The notes: generated by a model not told the origin, from the letters alone. A DNA stretch of 64,000 nt from Deltaproteobacteria bacterium (GCA_021813685.1 JAKAJS010000097.1:1-64000); one strand, 5' to 3'. Positions 17,251-26,452 are shown, numbered from the stretch's first letter. Numbers and translations: made by a program.

Positions 17251-19245
17251 ATGTTTACTCATCCCATTTTGACTGAAACGCTCTTTCTCCGACACAAAAA
17301 AGGCAAGATTGTTGCGGCGGAGGAAGCGGTGAGCATTATTCGCGACGGCGACACAGTTGTTACGGGAGGCTTCGTTGGAGCTGGATTTGCTGAGGAGATC
17401 GCCGTCCAGCTCGAAGATCATTTTTTGAGAACCGGTAGGCCCAGAGACCTCACGCTGATCTATCCGGCCGGCCAGGGAGACGGGAAAAGCAAAGGACTCA
17501 ATCGTCTTGCTCATGAAGGATTGGTCAAAAGGGTCATTGGAGGGCACATCGGACTCGCGCCAAAGCTCCAGGAGCTAATTCGAGCCAACAAGATCCTGGC
17601 CTATAATTTTCCACAGGGAGTCGTAAGTCAGCTCCTCAGGGATATAGCTGCTAATAAACCGGGCACAATCAGCTCGGTAGGTCTTGGAACATTTATCGAT
17701 CCTAGACTGGAAGCCGGCAAACTGAATGAAATCACCCGTTCTGAAGGCGATGATCTCATTGAATTGATCCGTGTCAGAGGGAAGGAATATCTTTTGTATC
17801 ACGCCTTTCCAATCAATATAGCCATTCTGCGGGGGACAACCGCAGACAGCGACGGCAATATCACTATGGAAAAAGAGGCTCTTACCCTCGATGCGCTCTC
17901 TATGGCGATGGCTGCAAAGAACTCCAATGGGTTTGTCATAGTCCAAGTGGAGAGGACGGCAGATCGAGGAACCCTGAACGCTCGCCAGGTCAAAATCCCC
18001 GGTATCCTGACCGACTGTGTCGTTGTGGCAAAGCCGGAATTCCATTGGCAAACATATGCCGAGCACTACAATCCTTCCTACAGCAGTGAGGTAAGAATTG
18101 CAATGCATGACCTGCCGCAGATGGAGACGAACGAGAGGAAGATCATCGCGAGGAGGGCAGCTTTCGAACTGCGGCCAAATAGTGTGGTCAATCTGGGGAT
18201 AGGCATGCCGGAAGGGGTCGCACAGATCGCCAATGAGGAGAGGGTTATCGAATTTCTCACGTTGACGGCCGAACCAGGGGTGATCGGGGGCGTGCCCAAC
18301 GGGGGACTCAATTTCGGAACCGGAACGAACATAGATGCTCTCATCGACCAACCATATCAGTTTGATTTCTATGACGGAGGCGGACTGGACATCGCTTTTC
18401 TAGGGGCGGCCCAAGTCGACGGAGATGGAAATGTCAATGTCAGCAAATTCGGGAGGAAATTTGTTGGCCCGGGCGGATTTATTAACATCAGCCAGAACTC
18501 CAAAAAAGTCATTTTTTTGGGAACTTTCACCGTCGGCGGCTTAGATGTCTCCATTACTGACGACGGCATTAGAATCAATCGGGAAGGAAAAGGGCTGAAG
18601 TTCGTCGATCGAGTCGAACAAAAAACATTCAGTGGAAAATACGCAACAATGCGGCAGCACCCGGTACTCTATATTACTGAGCGCTGTGTCTTCTCCCTTC
18701 GTGAAGATGGGATGGAACTGGTTGAGATAGCCCCGGGGATCGATCTCGAAAGGGATATTCTCGCAAATATGGGGTTCAGGCCGATTATGAACAGACCGCC
18801 CAGGCTGATGGACGCCAGAATCTTCAGATTGGGTCTCATGGGCCTGAGAGACGAGCTTCTGACGATTCCTCTCGAGCATCGTTTGACCTACTCCCCGGAC
18901 GAAAACATGTTCTTTGTCAATTTTGAGAATCTCTATGTTCGATCGAGTGAACAAATTCAAAGAATCAGGGAAATGGTGGAGCAAATGCTCTCGCCATTGG
19001 GCAAAAAAGTTCAAGCTATCGTAAATTACGATAACTTCAACATACTTCCGGAACTTGTCAGCGAATATTCGGACATGGTCAAATACGTCATGAGATTCTA
19101 TGAGAAGGTCACACGATACACCACCAGCACCTTCCTCCGGATGAAACTGGGTGACGAGCTGCAGAAACGGGGTCTGGCGCCCCATATCTACGAAACCCGC
19201 GATGAAGCAAGGAATGCGCTTTCATATTTGACCCACTCGGGATAG
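17251..19245 (+). CDS. Propionate/acetate CoA-transferase-like protein with C-terminal extension
   Basis: 664 residues. The first 520 or so are a fused alpha-beta class I CoA-transferase (YdiF/propionate CoA-transferase type): RDGDTVVTGGFVGAGFAEEI at the N-terminus and the catalytic glutamate near residue 341 in LTAEPGVIGGVPNGG. The last 130 residues, from about FRPIMNRPPRLMDARIFRLG, are not part of the usual domain and I do not recognise them; they look like a compact alpha/beta module. It moves CoA between short-chain acids. AAGGAG precedes ATG 17251. A GNAT acetyltransferase gene converges on it from the other side. Confidence 0.82.
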   Translation: MFTHPILTETLFLRHKKGKIVAAEEAVSIIRDGDTVVTGGFVGAGFAEEIAVQLEDHFLRTGRPRDLTLIYPAGQGDGKSKGLNRLAHEGLVKRVIGGHIGLAPKLQELIRANKILAYNFPQGVVSQLLRDIAANKPGTISSVGLGTFIDPRLEAGKLNEITRSEGDDLIELIRVRGKEYLLYHAFPINIAILRGTTADSDGNITMEKEALTLDALSMAMAAKNSNGFVIVQVERTADRGTLNARQVKIPGILTDCVVVAKPEFHWQTYAEHYNPSYSSEVRIAMHDLPQMETNERKIIARRAAFELRPNSVVNLGIGMPEGVAQIANEERVIEFLTLTAEPGVIGGVPNGGLNFGTGTNIDALIDQPYQFDFYDGGGLDIAFLGAAQVDGDGNVNVSKFGRKFVGPGGFINISQNSKKVIFLGTFTVGGLDVSITDDGIRINREGKGLKFVDRVEQKTFSGKYATMRQHPVLYITERCVFSLREDGMELVEIAPGIDLERDILANMGFRPIMNRPPRLMDARIFRLGLMGLRDELLTIPLEHRLTYSPDENMFFVNFENLYVRSSEQIQRIREMVEQMLSPLGKKVQAIVNYDNFNILPELVSEYSDMVKYVMRFYEKVTRYTTSTFLRMKLGDELQKRGLAPHIYETRDEARNALSYLTHSG

Positions 19246-19322
19246 GTTTTTGGCGCCAGGCCGAGCAGGGTCGAACATCCAGGTTTGAATTTCCGTGAGT
19301 CAAGGACGGACAATTGCCTTAA

Positions 19323-19868
19323 TTATAGAGCAAGCGTCACGTGAACCACACCCTGCGTGCGTGATGTCTTCACAGGAAGACCGCTGCGGGTGAAAACTGA
19401 AAGCATCTTGGCATTTTCAGGCAACACATCTGCCTCGAATTGAACGATCCCATTTTCACGGGCGATTATAAGAAGGTGTTTCATGATCAGCGTGGCGATA
19501 CCCAGCCCCTGGTAAAGGTCATGCACCATGAAGGCGATCTCGGCACTGCGGATCTCAGTGGGAGAATCATATGCAAAGTATCTCCCCCCGCCGATAATTC
19601 TCGAATCATCAACGAGGACAGCGACCAGGGCTACATGATTGATAAAGTCAACTTCAGTAAAATACTCGAGTTCCTCGTCGGTTATTCTGCTCTTGTTTTG
19701 GAAAAATCGCAGATATAGCGACCGCTTATCAACCTCGTGGAACACTCCGCGAAGAAGCGGTGCGTCCTCGGTTCGAATCGCCCTGATCGTGATGATCTGT
19801 CCGCTTCGAATAGTCTCGACTGCATTGTAATTTGATGCGTTCATCATGAGGCAGGTCCTCTCTGGCAT
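19323..19868 (-). CDS. GNAT-family N-acetyltransferase (Pat-like)
   Basis: 181 residues of the GNAT fold: LYLRFFQNKSRITDEELEYF and HVALVAVLVDD as in the acetyltransferase domain of Pat-type protein acetylases, then the acetyl-CoA loop LYQGLGIATLIMKHLL. The usual Q/RxxGxG/A is met by QGLGIA. Three in-frame starts are possible (19868, 19847, 19844); the second has AGAGGA upstream, the first AGGGG, so the exact N-terminus is open. It converges with the CoA-transferase gene, paralleling the CoA-transferase/GNAT fusion at 34.9-36.8 kb. It may acetylate CoA-transferring enzymes (inference). Confidence 0.82.
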   Translation of the reverse strand: MPERTCLMMNASNYNAVETIRSGQIITIRAIRTEDAPLLRGVFHEVDKRSLYLRFFQNKSRITDEELEYFTEVDFINHVALVAVLVDDSRIIGGGRYFAYDSPTEIRSAEIAFMVHDLYQGLGIATLIMKHLLIIARENGIVQFEADVLPENAKMLSVFTRSGLPVKTSRTQGVVHVTLAL

Positions 19869-19881
19869 CCATCGGGAAACC

Positions 19882-19912
19882 CCTAATTAGAAACGAGCAG
19901 TTTCCAATTAGG
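19882..19912. promoter_or_regulatory. Hairpin/operator in the GNAT gene leader
   Basis: CCTAATTAGAAAC and GTTTCCAATTAGG are 13-base arms with one mismatch around GAGCA, 14 bases upstream of the GNAT start. Could be an operator or a leader hairpin. The rest of 19869-20225 holds nothing I can name. Confidence 0.45.
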
Positions 19913-20233
19913 AAAGTCAGCAAGTTGGGTCCTGGAGAGGAAAAGCGGAGGCGCACCCGCATACGCCTCGCAGAATGTCGAGGATGGTTGACGACGCCAG
20001 GGCGCAAGGACCACTTCCCGGAGGGAAACCTGTCAGTGGCTGTGGTAACCCGTATTCAGTCCGCCCCGCCTCAAGCCATCCTGAAGCTCGAGATTCAGCT
20101 CCCCGGACCCGGCGATACGATCCCTTTGATAATCATCACAGGGAAAAAGCAAAAGTGACCGGCCCCATCAATGCCTTCCCTGACGCTGGTGAAGGTAACG
20201 GAAAATCTTTCATCTTCAAAGATTCGTAACCGT

Positions 20234-21529
20234 TCACCGAGGTGGCATAGGTTCAGTGAATGAGGGAGGGCGGGTCGTCCCCTTGAAAGCCGGCTCCATG
20301 AGATCCGCCAGAAAATGGAAGGCGTTTTTGCCTCGAAGCTGACAGGTCCTGGTGACAGTGAGTATTCTTTCAGTGAATCGTTCACCTGCTTCGGACTGAT
20401 TGCCGAAGCACAGCTTTCTCCACTGCACGGCAGGTCGGAGGCCCCTCTCAGCGAAATTGTTGGTCGGTTCGACGCCCTCGTGGCTCAGGAAGGTGAAAAG
20501 ACAATGCCAATAGCGGAGTAACCGCTTCGCCCGTGTGCGCACCAGCTTGTCGGAGCTCTTCGAGTACTTGAGGCAATAGTTTTTCATGCGAGCCCTCATG
20601 AGGAGGGTCGCATCGAGCAGTTGGCTCCGGTCGATGATGCCACCTTTAAAGGCATGCCAACAAGCGAGTATCTGCCCGATCTCGTGCAACATGTTCTTTG
20701 AAAACATCCAGGCCTCCGGGCTGCTCCGGCCCTCCTTGAGTCCTTTGAGCTTCCGGATTATGTGAGCCCAGCAGAGCTGGCGGACCCCGTTCTTATGGTA
20801 CGAGTTGTAAGCGGAATGATCATCGGAGGTGATAACGCCGTTAAAGACGTCGCCCAGAACGGATTTGAGCACTTTGGCTCCCCGGCATGCGGCTATACTG
20901 AAGTATACGACCAGGGGGGAGACGAAGACCCAGAGATAGCGGCGATCCCCCTTGCACTTCCACCCGGTCTCATCGATATTGAGATTGAGCGCTCCAGGAA
21001 GGGTATGTCTTGCCTCTTCAGCAGGCGCCTCCAACTCGGGGCTGACGCGGTCCACGCAATTGCACACGCTCCCAAGACACAGATTCAGACCGAAAAGCGT
21101 GTTCATGATTTCAACGATCCCTCTTCTGCCGATCTTATGGACGGAGGTCAGGTAGGCGACTGCGCCGTGGACGCGCGGGCCGAACTGAGTTTGCGCCACC
21201 TCGGCGGGAAGCTGCGCCCGTGTTTTATAGCCGCAGATTTCGCACCCCAGTTCATGGCAGCGATGCTCGGTGGCAGTGGGCTTGATTTTAGGCAATTCAA
21301 AAGTCTGGAAGCGTGTGGGCTCGGAGGTCTCCGGGCAGTTTCCCGGGTCCATTGCGGCGGCGCAATTCTCACAAGCGTCAGGATAATGATCGACTATGTT
21401 GTCCATCCTGTCGGCGGAGAGCAGTTCTTGGCTGCCCGTTGGGCTGGCTCCAGTTCCAGACGGCGCGTAGCCGCTTGGAAAGAGCGCACCGTCCTTCATC
21501 CGGATGATCGGCAATGACCTGCCGGACAA
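20234..21529 (-). CDS. IS66-family transposase, N-terminally truncated
   Basis: 431-codon frame. Family identity is clear from the zinc-finger motif HYPDACENC, the QFGPRVHGAVAYLTSVHKI segment and the DDE residues: Asp in LNIDETGW, Asp in GVITSDDHSAYN, Glu in TNNFAERGLRP. IS66 transposases are usually 510-530 residues; here the N-terminal coiled part is missing and the first 40 codons (TTG 21529, no clear RBS) read as junk until about MDNIVDHYP. The catalytic core is intact, so transposition may still be possible in trans (inference). It overlaps a DUF4338 start fragment in another frame. Confidence 0.8.
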   Translation of the reverse strand: MSGRSLPIIRMKDGALFPSGYAPSGTGASPTGSQELLSADRMDNIVDHYPDACENCAAAMDPGNCPETSEPTRFQTFELPKIKPTATEHRCHELGCEICGYKTRAQLPAEVAQTQFGPRVHGAVAYLTSVHKIGRRGIVEIMNTLFGLNLCLGSVCNCVDRVSPELEAPAEEARHTLPGALNLNIDETGWKCKGDRRYLWVFVSPLVVYFSIAACRGAKVLKSVLGDVFNGVITSDDHSAYNSYHKNGVRQLCWAHIIRKLKGLKEGRSSPEAWMFSKNMLHEIGQILACWHAFKGGIIDRSQLLDATLLMRARMKNYCLKYSKSSDKLVRTRAKRLLRYWHCLFTFLSHEGVEPTNNFAERGLRPAVQWRKLCFGNQSEAGERFTERILTVTRTCQLRGKNAFHFLADLMEPAFKGTTRPPSFTEPMPPR

Positions 21530-21584
21530 AAGCGATGTCGGCGGCTGAAAAGGTTCGGTTTCGGAAAGTGAGCGTATTTTCCAT
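21378..21584 (-). pseudogene. DUF4338 (DruA-like) gene, 5' fragment
   Basis: MENTLTFRNRTFSAADIAFV followed by CALSKRLRAVWNWSQPNGQ is the N-terminus of DUF4338 proteins, found in transposon-like elements and as DruA of Druantia defence systems. Only about 50 residues remain before the frame runs into the IS66 reading frame and stops after 68 codons. The gene is therefore a stub. Confidence 0.65.
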
Positions 21585-21662
21585 GCATGATGGAATAGCT
21601 CATCAGGCTTTCGAACGTAAGCAGAAAATGCTTCCAGCGAGCGGATGCCGGTGAACGGTTAC

Positions 21663-23357
21663 AAAAGTCCTGGAAACCGGAAAGCCCGTTCGCAAAACCG
21701 TCCTGTATAAGCGTAAGGATGGCGGCATCTTCATGGGCGCGCTTCCTATACGGGCTGTATCTGGTAAGGAACCCGGCGCCCTCTATCTGGAAGGCTTCCT
21801 GGATGACATCTCTGAGTTGGCAAGGGCCGAGGAGACCCTCGCTCAATCGCAGGTCTACCTGGACAGGATCATCAATCATCCCGGATCCCTTATTTGTGAA
21901 AGACGGAAAGCACCGCTTTCTCCTGGTAAACGATTCCTTTTGCCGCTTCCCGGGTCGCTGCCGCGACGAACTCATCGGGAGAACCGATCATGATTTTTTC
22001 CCGAAGGAACAGGCCGAACTGTGCCAGGCGATGGACGACAAAGTATTCGCCACCGGCGAGGAAAACATCAGTGAGGAAGAACTCGGCGATGGTAAGGGAT
22101 GTGCGCATACGGTAATCATCAAGAAGGCATTGTGCGCCAATGAAGCCGGGGAAAAGCATATAGTCGGCATCATAAGAGACATCTCGGAACAGAAGAAGCT
22201 TGCGCAGCAACTGCACCAGCGCAGAAAATGGAGGCGATCGGAACGTTTGCCGGAGGGATAGCCCACGATTTCAACAATATTTCGACCCCCATCATGGGCT
22301 ACGCGGAACTGGCTCTAAATAGACTCCATCCGACAGATCCCCTCAGACCGGGGCAGGAGCAGATACTGCGCGCTGCTATTAGAGCCAAAGATCTGGTCGG
22401 GCAAATTTTAAAATTTGCCCGACCAGGCAGAGATAAGCAACTGAGCCCCGTTTCCGTGCATCAGATTATGAGAGAAGCCCTGAGGTTCTTACGGGCATCT
22501 CTCCCAAGTTCCATAGAAATCTTCCACCGGATTGAAAGCGGCCTCGCCAATGCCGATCCGACCCAGATATACCAGCTCCTGATGAATCTATGCACCAATG
22601 CCGCCCACGCGATAGGCGACAAAGGGATTCTTGAAGTCGGCCTCTCCCGTGTCGAATTCACTCAAACCGATTTGGCCGCAAAGGCGATAATCGACCTCAA
22701 GCCCGGACTCTATTCGAAACTTTGGACACGGGCGTCGGAATGGATGCGGCGACAGTGAAGCGCATCTTTGACCCGTACTTTACGACCAAGGAGGTTGGAA
22801 AAGGGACCGGTCTTGGACTGGCGATCGTCAGTGGGATGGTCAAGCGGCACCAGGGTGCGATTGAGGTGCAAAGATCTGCCGGAAAAGGCTCTACTTTCAG
22901 CATCTATATCCCCGCAATTGAAAGAAAGCGCCAGGAAGCGATCGAGGGGTCCTATCCTTTGCCAGGGGGCGGGGAAAAGATTCTGCTCATAGATGACGAG
23001 CAGTCTGTTCTTGAACTGGGGGCCGCCGTTCTGGAAGAGCTCGGGTATCGTGTCGCCGCACATACCGATAGCGCACTTGCCTGTGAAGCCTTTACAGCAA
23101 ACCCCCGGGAATTCGATTTGGTCGTTACTGACTACACAATGCCGAAGCTGACCGGACCTGACGTGATCGATGCGATACGAAAAATTCGCAATGATTTGCC
23201 GATTATACTTTGCACCGGGGGTGGCGAAATTGCGATCGACAATGGTTCGATCGAACACGGGCCGGCAGTTTTGCCAAAGCCTTACACACTGAGGGAATTT
23301 TCAGACTTGGTCCGTAGAGTAATCGATTCCGAGAAGGATCCATCTAGGGATATTTGA
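21663..23357 (+). pseudogene. PAS hybrid histidine kinase, frameshifted and 5'-truncated
   Basis: One ancestral kinase is spread over three frames. Frame 1 (21663 to about 21890) gives a PAS end, YLEGFLDDISELARAEETLA. Frame 2 (to about 22220) gives a second PAS ending GIIRDISEQKKLAQQLHQ. Frame 1 resumes with the H-box EAIGTFAGGIAHDFNN and the N-box region (to about 22715). Frame 3 from 22722 has DTGVGMDAATVKRIFDPYF, the G2 box GTGLGLAI and a receiver (DLVVTDYTMPKLTGPDV, KPYTLREF). The junction near 22221 lost one base and that near 22718 several. The 5' end is cut by the IS element. It ends tail-to-tail with the activator gene. Confidence 0.85.
22393..22426. repeat. Perfect 34-base palindrome
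   Basis: CTGGTCGGGCAAATTTT is followed immediately by its exact reverse complement, giving a 17-base perfect stem with no spacer. It lies in the dead kinase at the conserved segment after the H-box. Confidence 0.9.
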
Positions 23358-24891
23358 ACGGAATGCCCAATTTGGCCATCTTGCTTCTGAGCGTGTGGGG
23401 ATTGACTCCAAGGACCTGAGCTGCTCCACGGGGGCCGCTTATTCTCCCCCCGGTATTTTGCAGCGTTCGGCGTATGTGCTGCGCCACAACCTGATCGAGC
23501 GTGAGGGATTCAGTGCCCTCAAGGCGCCCCGGGACGGTTTCTTCCACTAACCCCGGGATTTGGAGATGTTCGAATTGCAGCCGTCCGTTGTTCCCCTTGC
23601 CCCGGTTATGGATGAGCTCGCGCTCGATCAGATTTTCCAACTCACGCACGTTTCCGGGCCAGTGATACATTTTTAGACGCTCGATCTCTTCAATGGGAAC
23701 CGAAGGTTGCGGATAGATCTTGAGCTCCTTGGATTTCCTTTCAAGAAAGTAGTGGGCCAAAGCCGGAATATCCTCTTTTCTCTCCCTCAAGGGAGGAATC
23801 ACTATCGGGAATACATTCAGCCGAAACCACAAATCCTCCCGAAAAGCGCCTGCTCTTACCAGCTCTTCCAAGTCCCTGTGGGTTGCGGCAATGACGCGGA
23901 CATCCACAGAGATCGTCTTTGTTCCACCCACTCGCTCGATGGTCTTTTGCTGAAGAACACGCAACAGCCTCACCTGCGCCTGAGGAGGAAGTTCGCCGAT
24001 TTCGTCGAGAAAAATGGTTCCCCCGCAAGCTCGCTCGAAATATCCTCTCTTTTGAGCAATAGCGCCTGTAAAGGCCCCCTTCTCATGCCCGAAGAGTTCA
24101 CTGTCCAATAAATTCTCGGGGATCGCCCCGCAGTTCACTGCAACCAGGGAGCCGTCTTTCCTCGATGAGGTGGCATGAATCGCGTTGGAGATAACTTCCT
24201 TGCCCACACCGGTCTCTCCAAGCAGGATTACCGGGCTGTCCAGAGGCGCCACCTGCCTGACCATCTCCATTACCTTCTTCAGGCCGAATTCGGCCCCGAT
24301 TATCTCGCCGCCTGAATGGCGCCTTCGCAATTCCCGGCTAAGTTCCCGGTTTTCGGCGTCGAGTATGTCCTTTAGTCTTTCGAGTTCTTCATAGCGCAGC
24401 GCATTGGACATCGCGATCGAAAACGGCCCCCGCAGGAGCAGAGCCCGGTCGGCATGCTCCCTGGTAAAAACCGCGCTACCCTCTGCCAGAACGGTGAAAG
24501 CGCCTATGTTTTTGCCCTCCATGCCCAGATCCATGATCAGAGCGGAATGGTGCGCAAGGTCGATATACGGGCGAAGGTCCTTCACCACGGAGTACTCTTC
24601 CGTCCGGTCAATGAGCAGGATCTTGCCGGTTGCTACCACCGACACGAGATCCTTGACCGATTCCCTGGACAGCGGCACAGGCGGCAACGATTTTTTGCCG
24701 CCAAGATGATCGATTACGAGCATCGTCGTAAGGTTTCTGGAACTCGGCTCAAACAAGGCCAGAGCCACATGGGAGGCGGGGATGAATGACCGGAAATATT
24801 GCAGGCAGTTAAACAATGCTTTCTCGACATCGAGGCTGCTGCAAATTTGCAAGGTGGCGTCCCGGAAGAACTCGAATTCGCTTAATTCCAT
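23344..24891 (-). CDS. GAF / AAA+ / Fis sigma-54-dependent activator (copy 2)
   Basis: 515 residues, same architecture and length as the protein at 11532-13079. A GAF-like sensor begins [20 protein letters not shown]; the linker is [16 protein letters not shown]; the AAA+ core has [24 protein letters not shown]; the Fis HTH is NPHTLRSKMAKLGI. The recognition helices of the two copies differ at few positions ([14 protein letters not shown]), so they probably read the same DNA box. GGGTGAGCT precedes ATG 24891. It is divergent from the first of five box-controlled units, 25162. No receiver domain, so the GAF part is the likely signal input. Confidence 0.92.
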   Translation of the reverse strand: MELSEFEFFRDATLQICSSLDVEKALFNCLQYFRSFIPASHVALALFEPSSRNLTTMLVIDHLGGKKSLPPVPLSRESVKDLVSVVATGKILLIDRTEEYSVVKDLRPYIDLAHHSALIMDLGMEGKNIGAFTVLAEGSAVFTREHADRALLLRGPFSIAMSNALRYEELERLKDILDAENRELSRELRRRHSGGEIIGAEFGLKKVMEMVRQVAPLDSPVILLGETGVGKEVISNAIHATSSRKDGSLVAVNCGAIPENLLDSELFGHEKGAFTGAIAQKRGYFERACGGTIFLDEIGELPPQAQVRLLRVLQQKTIERVGGTKTISVDVRVIAATHRDLEELVRAGAFREDLWFRLNVFPIVIPPLRERKEDIPALAHYFLERKSKELKIYPQPSVPIEEIERLKMYHWPGNVRELENLIERELIHNRGKGNNGRLQFEHLQIPGLVEETVPGRLEGTESLTLDQVVAQHIRRTLQNTGGRISGPRGAAQVLGVNPHTLRSKMAKLGIPFKYP

Positions 24892-24957
24892 AGCTCACCC
24901 TCAGTCGGAAATTTTTGGGTAAATATAGCTCGATTTTGGACCGAATTCATTGGAAAA

Positions 24958-24990
24958 CGATATTTCACAAAAAAAAAGACCATATTTCCA
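24958..24990 (+). promoter_or_regulatory. Upstream activator box pair, copy B
   Basis: CGATATTTC and CATATTTCC with ATATTTC starts at 24960 and 24982, 22 bases apart, then AATTCCGGCTCG. The right box ends 90 bases before the -24 GG of the promoter at 25076. Confidence 0.75.
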
Positions 24991-25075
24991 CAATTCCGGC
25001 TCGCCTCGGCTCCATCGCGTCGTTGCTCATCAGAAAACCAGTTAAAAATCAATTACTTGTAAATACATTCCTTCA

Positions 25076-25092
25076 TTGGCATCAGTGTTGCT
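25076..25092 (+). promoter_or_regulatory. Sigma-54 promoter of the 98-aa repeat peptide (copy 1)
   Basis: TTGGCATCAGTGTTGCT: GG 25078-25079, ten bases, GC 25090-25091. Predicted start near 25103, leader about 59 bases. Confidence 0.85.
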
Positions 25093-25161
25093 CCTTATGC
25101 CGGGTAACTGTGGAAATGAATGGTACCGAAAAATAAATTCAATTATCTCAAGGAGAACAAA

Positions 25162-25458
25162 ATGAAAAAAGCTCTGACAACCCTGCTTCTGGTTTTCGCC
25201 ATGGTCGGCTTCATCGGTTTTACCGGCTCGCCGGCCGGCGCAGCAACTGCCTCTGAGTACTGCAATCCCGCTTATACAAATTGGATCGGGGCCCCGGGAA
25301 GCCAGGGCGCTGTGTGCCCGACGGCTGTCGCCTCCGCCCCGGACCCTGCGCCGGTGTACTGCAATTCCGCTTACACGGCCTGGATCGGAGCGCCGGGAAG
25401 CGAAGGGGCAACGTGCCGCGGGCTTGTCGCAAGCCACGGGAATAATGCCGGGAATTAA
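25162..25458 (+). CDS. Secreted tandem-repeat cysteine peptide, copy 1 (98 aa)
   Basis: A Sec signal peptide (KKALTTLLLVFAMVGFIGF, cleavage near SPAGA-A) precedes two copies of a 20-residue unit, YCNPAYTNWIGAPGSQGAVC at 33-52 and its near-twin at 66-85, 33 residues apart. Each unit opens with Tyr-Cys and closes with Cys, giving four cysteines suited to one disulfide per unit or to metal binding (inference). I know no family with this motif. AAGGAG precedes ATG 25162. A close paralog lies at 28788. Expression is expected from the sigma-54 promoter at 25076 under the divergent activator. Confidence 0.85.
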   Translation: MKKALTTLLLVFAMVGFIGFTGSPAGAATASEYCNPAYTNWIGAPGSQGAVCPTAVASAPDPAPVYCNSAYTAWIGAPGSEGATCRGLVASHGNNAGN

Positions 25459-25562
25459 CCCTTCAAACACGTCCGGTACCAACGGAGCAGGGGGGCGGGG
25501 TTTCCGTCCTCCCCTCCATAAAGAACAGGTTTTCTGTATAAAGCTGCATAAAGGAGCAAAAA

Positions 25563-25979
25563 ATGGTCTGGCTCGAAACGATAAGTATTCGCTCGGCCGG
25601 GATTACCGAAGCCCGAGAAGTCCTGGAACTCTGCAGTCAGATCGCCGAATCTACTGCGCCCGACACTGCGTTGGGAGTAAAGGTATTTTGCAATGTCGCT
25701 TATGCGACCGACATCAGCATCCATCTTCAATGGAATTCGGATCCCGGACCTTCGAGCGTTTTAGGAAATGAGTTGACTGCGACGCTTCGTGACTTTGGCT
25801 TGATAAGTCACACGGTGTGGATCGAGCAAGAACATCCAGCCGGTCTCCATGTTTTGGAAACGGGTCCGGGGCAAAATCCAGCAGGAATACGGAAAAGGAA
25901 TGGCCGCCAAGAAGTTGGAATTCTGGGAGAAAACCGAAAATTTGCGCGCAGGAGACAAGAATTCGTGCGAGAAACCTGA
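25563..25979 (+). CDS. Conserved-looking hypothetical protein (138 aa)
   Basis: Starts MVWLETISIRSAGITEAREV behind AAAGGAG and reads as an alpha/beta cytoplasmic protein with LGVKVFCNVAYATDISIHLQ and LGNELTATLRDFGLISHTVW. No domain is recognised. After about residue 95 the frame turns basic and low in hydrophobics, while the +1 frame from about 25870 reads a more protein-like GKGMAAKKLEFWEKTENLRA, so a frameshift near 25870 is possible. It is 104 bases behind the secreted repeat peptide and may be read through from the same sigma-54 promoter past a GC-rich hairpin. Confidence 0.6.
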   Translation: MVWLETISIRSAGITEAREVLELCSQIAESTAPDTALGVKVFCNVAYATDISIHLQWNSDPGPSSVLGNELTATLRDFGLISHTVWIEQEHPAGLHVLETGPGQNPAGIRKRNGRQEVGILGENRKFARRRQEFVRET

Positions 25980-26317
25980 TCCGGGTGGCCGGACCACCCG
26001 GTCAGTATTCAAAAACAAGCGGAGCAAACAGAATACCTCGTCTAGATCATGCTCTGCCTGAATTTCAGGTCAATCCCCAACATTAGTTCCGCAACACCTC
26101 CTTCCGAATATTCGCGCCCCTCTTCGTGATCTTGTTCGGCCTCATGGTATCGGCATTATAGAGCATAACACCTTGCTTCCTCGCCCGATCAAGACCCCGA
26201 TCCGGCTCATTTCGAAAACCTCGTCCCTTATCAGAAGCTTGCCCGTGCGGTCGGCAGGCTCCTGCAGACGTTTTGACAAACACGGAAAACGAGGCTGTTT
26301 TTCCATGCGTCGATTAA

Positions 26318-26349
26318 GGATATTCCACGAATAAATGTATTGTATTTCC
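26318..26349 (+). promoter_or_regulatory. Upstream activator box pair, copy C
   Basis: GGATATTCC and TGTATTTCC with box starts at 26320 and 26342, 22 bases apart, then TAAATTCTTGCTCG, matching the tail of copy B. Right box ends 90 bases before the -24 GG. The rest of 25980-26522 is AT-rich and holds no other gene I trust. Confidence 0.7.
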
Positions 26350-26435
26350 TAAATTCTTGCTCGCAGCAGGCGCTATAAATCGGAGTGCATCTTTATTATT
26401 TATTTAAATCGCTTACTTATGGAAAAACGTCCTGT

Positions 26436-26452
26436 TTGGCATCGGTGTTGCT
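26436..26452 (+). promoter_or_regulatory. Sigma-54 promoter of the CPDM peptide (copy 1)
   Basis: TTGGCATCGGTGTTGCT: GG 26438-26439, ten bases, GC 26450-26451. Predicted start near 26463, leader 60 bases. Confidence 0.85.

Larger units (their letters stand above)
20226..21662 (-). mobile_element. IS66-type insertion element, chimeric (1437 bp)
   Basis: Bounded by 14-base terminal inverted repeats GTAACCGTTCACCG at both ends. It holds an IS66-type DDE transposase frame and, at its promoter end, a 5' fragment of a different (DUF4338) transposase-associated gene. No matching 8-base target duplication is seen (AAAGATTC left, AAAAGTCC right), so the ends have been rearranged or are old. A solo copy of the right end is at 14625. 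Confidence 0.75.

Noticed and set aside
20218..21670. Target-site duplication of the insertion element
   Set aside because: The 8 bases on each side (AAAGATTC, AAAAGTCC) do not match.
22228..22758. Separate 176-residue histidine kinase gene
   Set aside because: It is the middle frame of one frameshifted hybrid kinase; upstream PAS and downstream ATPase parts continue in other frames.
26083..26283. 66-codon minus-strand gene
   Set aside because: No RBS or recognised motif, although its RPNKITKRGANIRKEV end is protein-like; not enough support.
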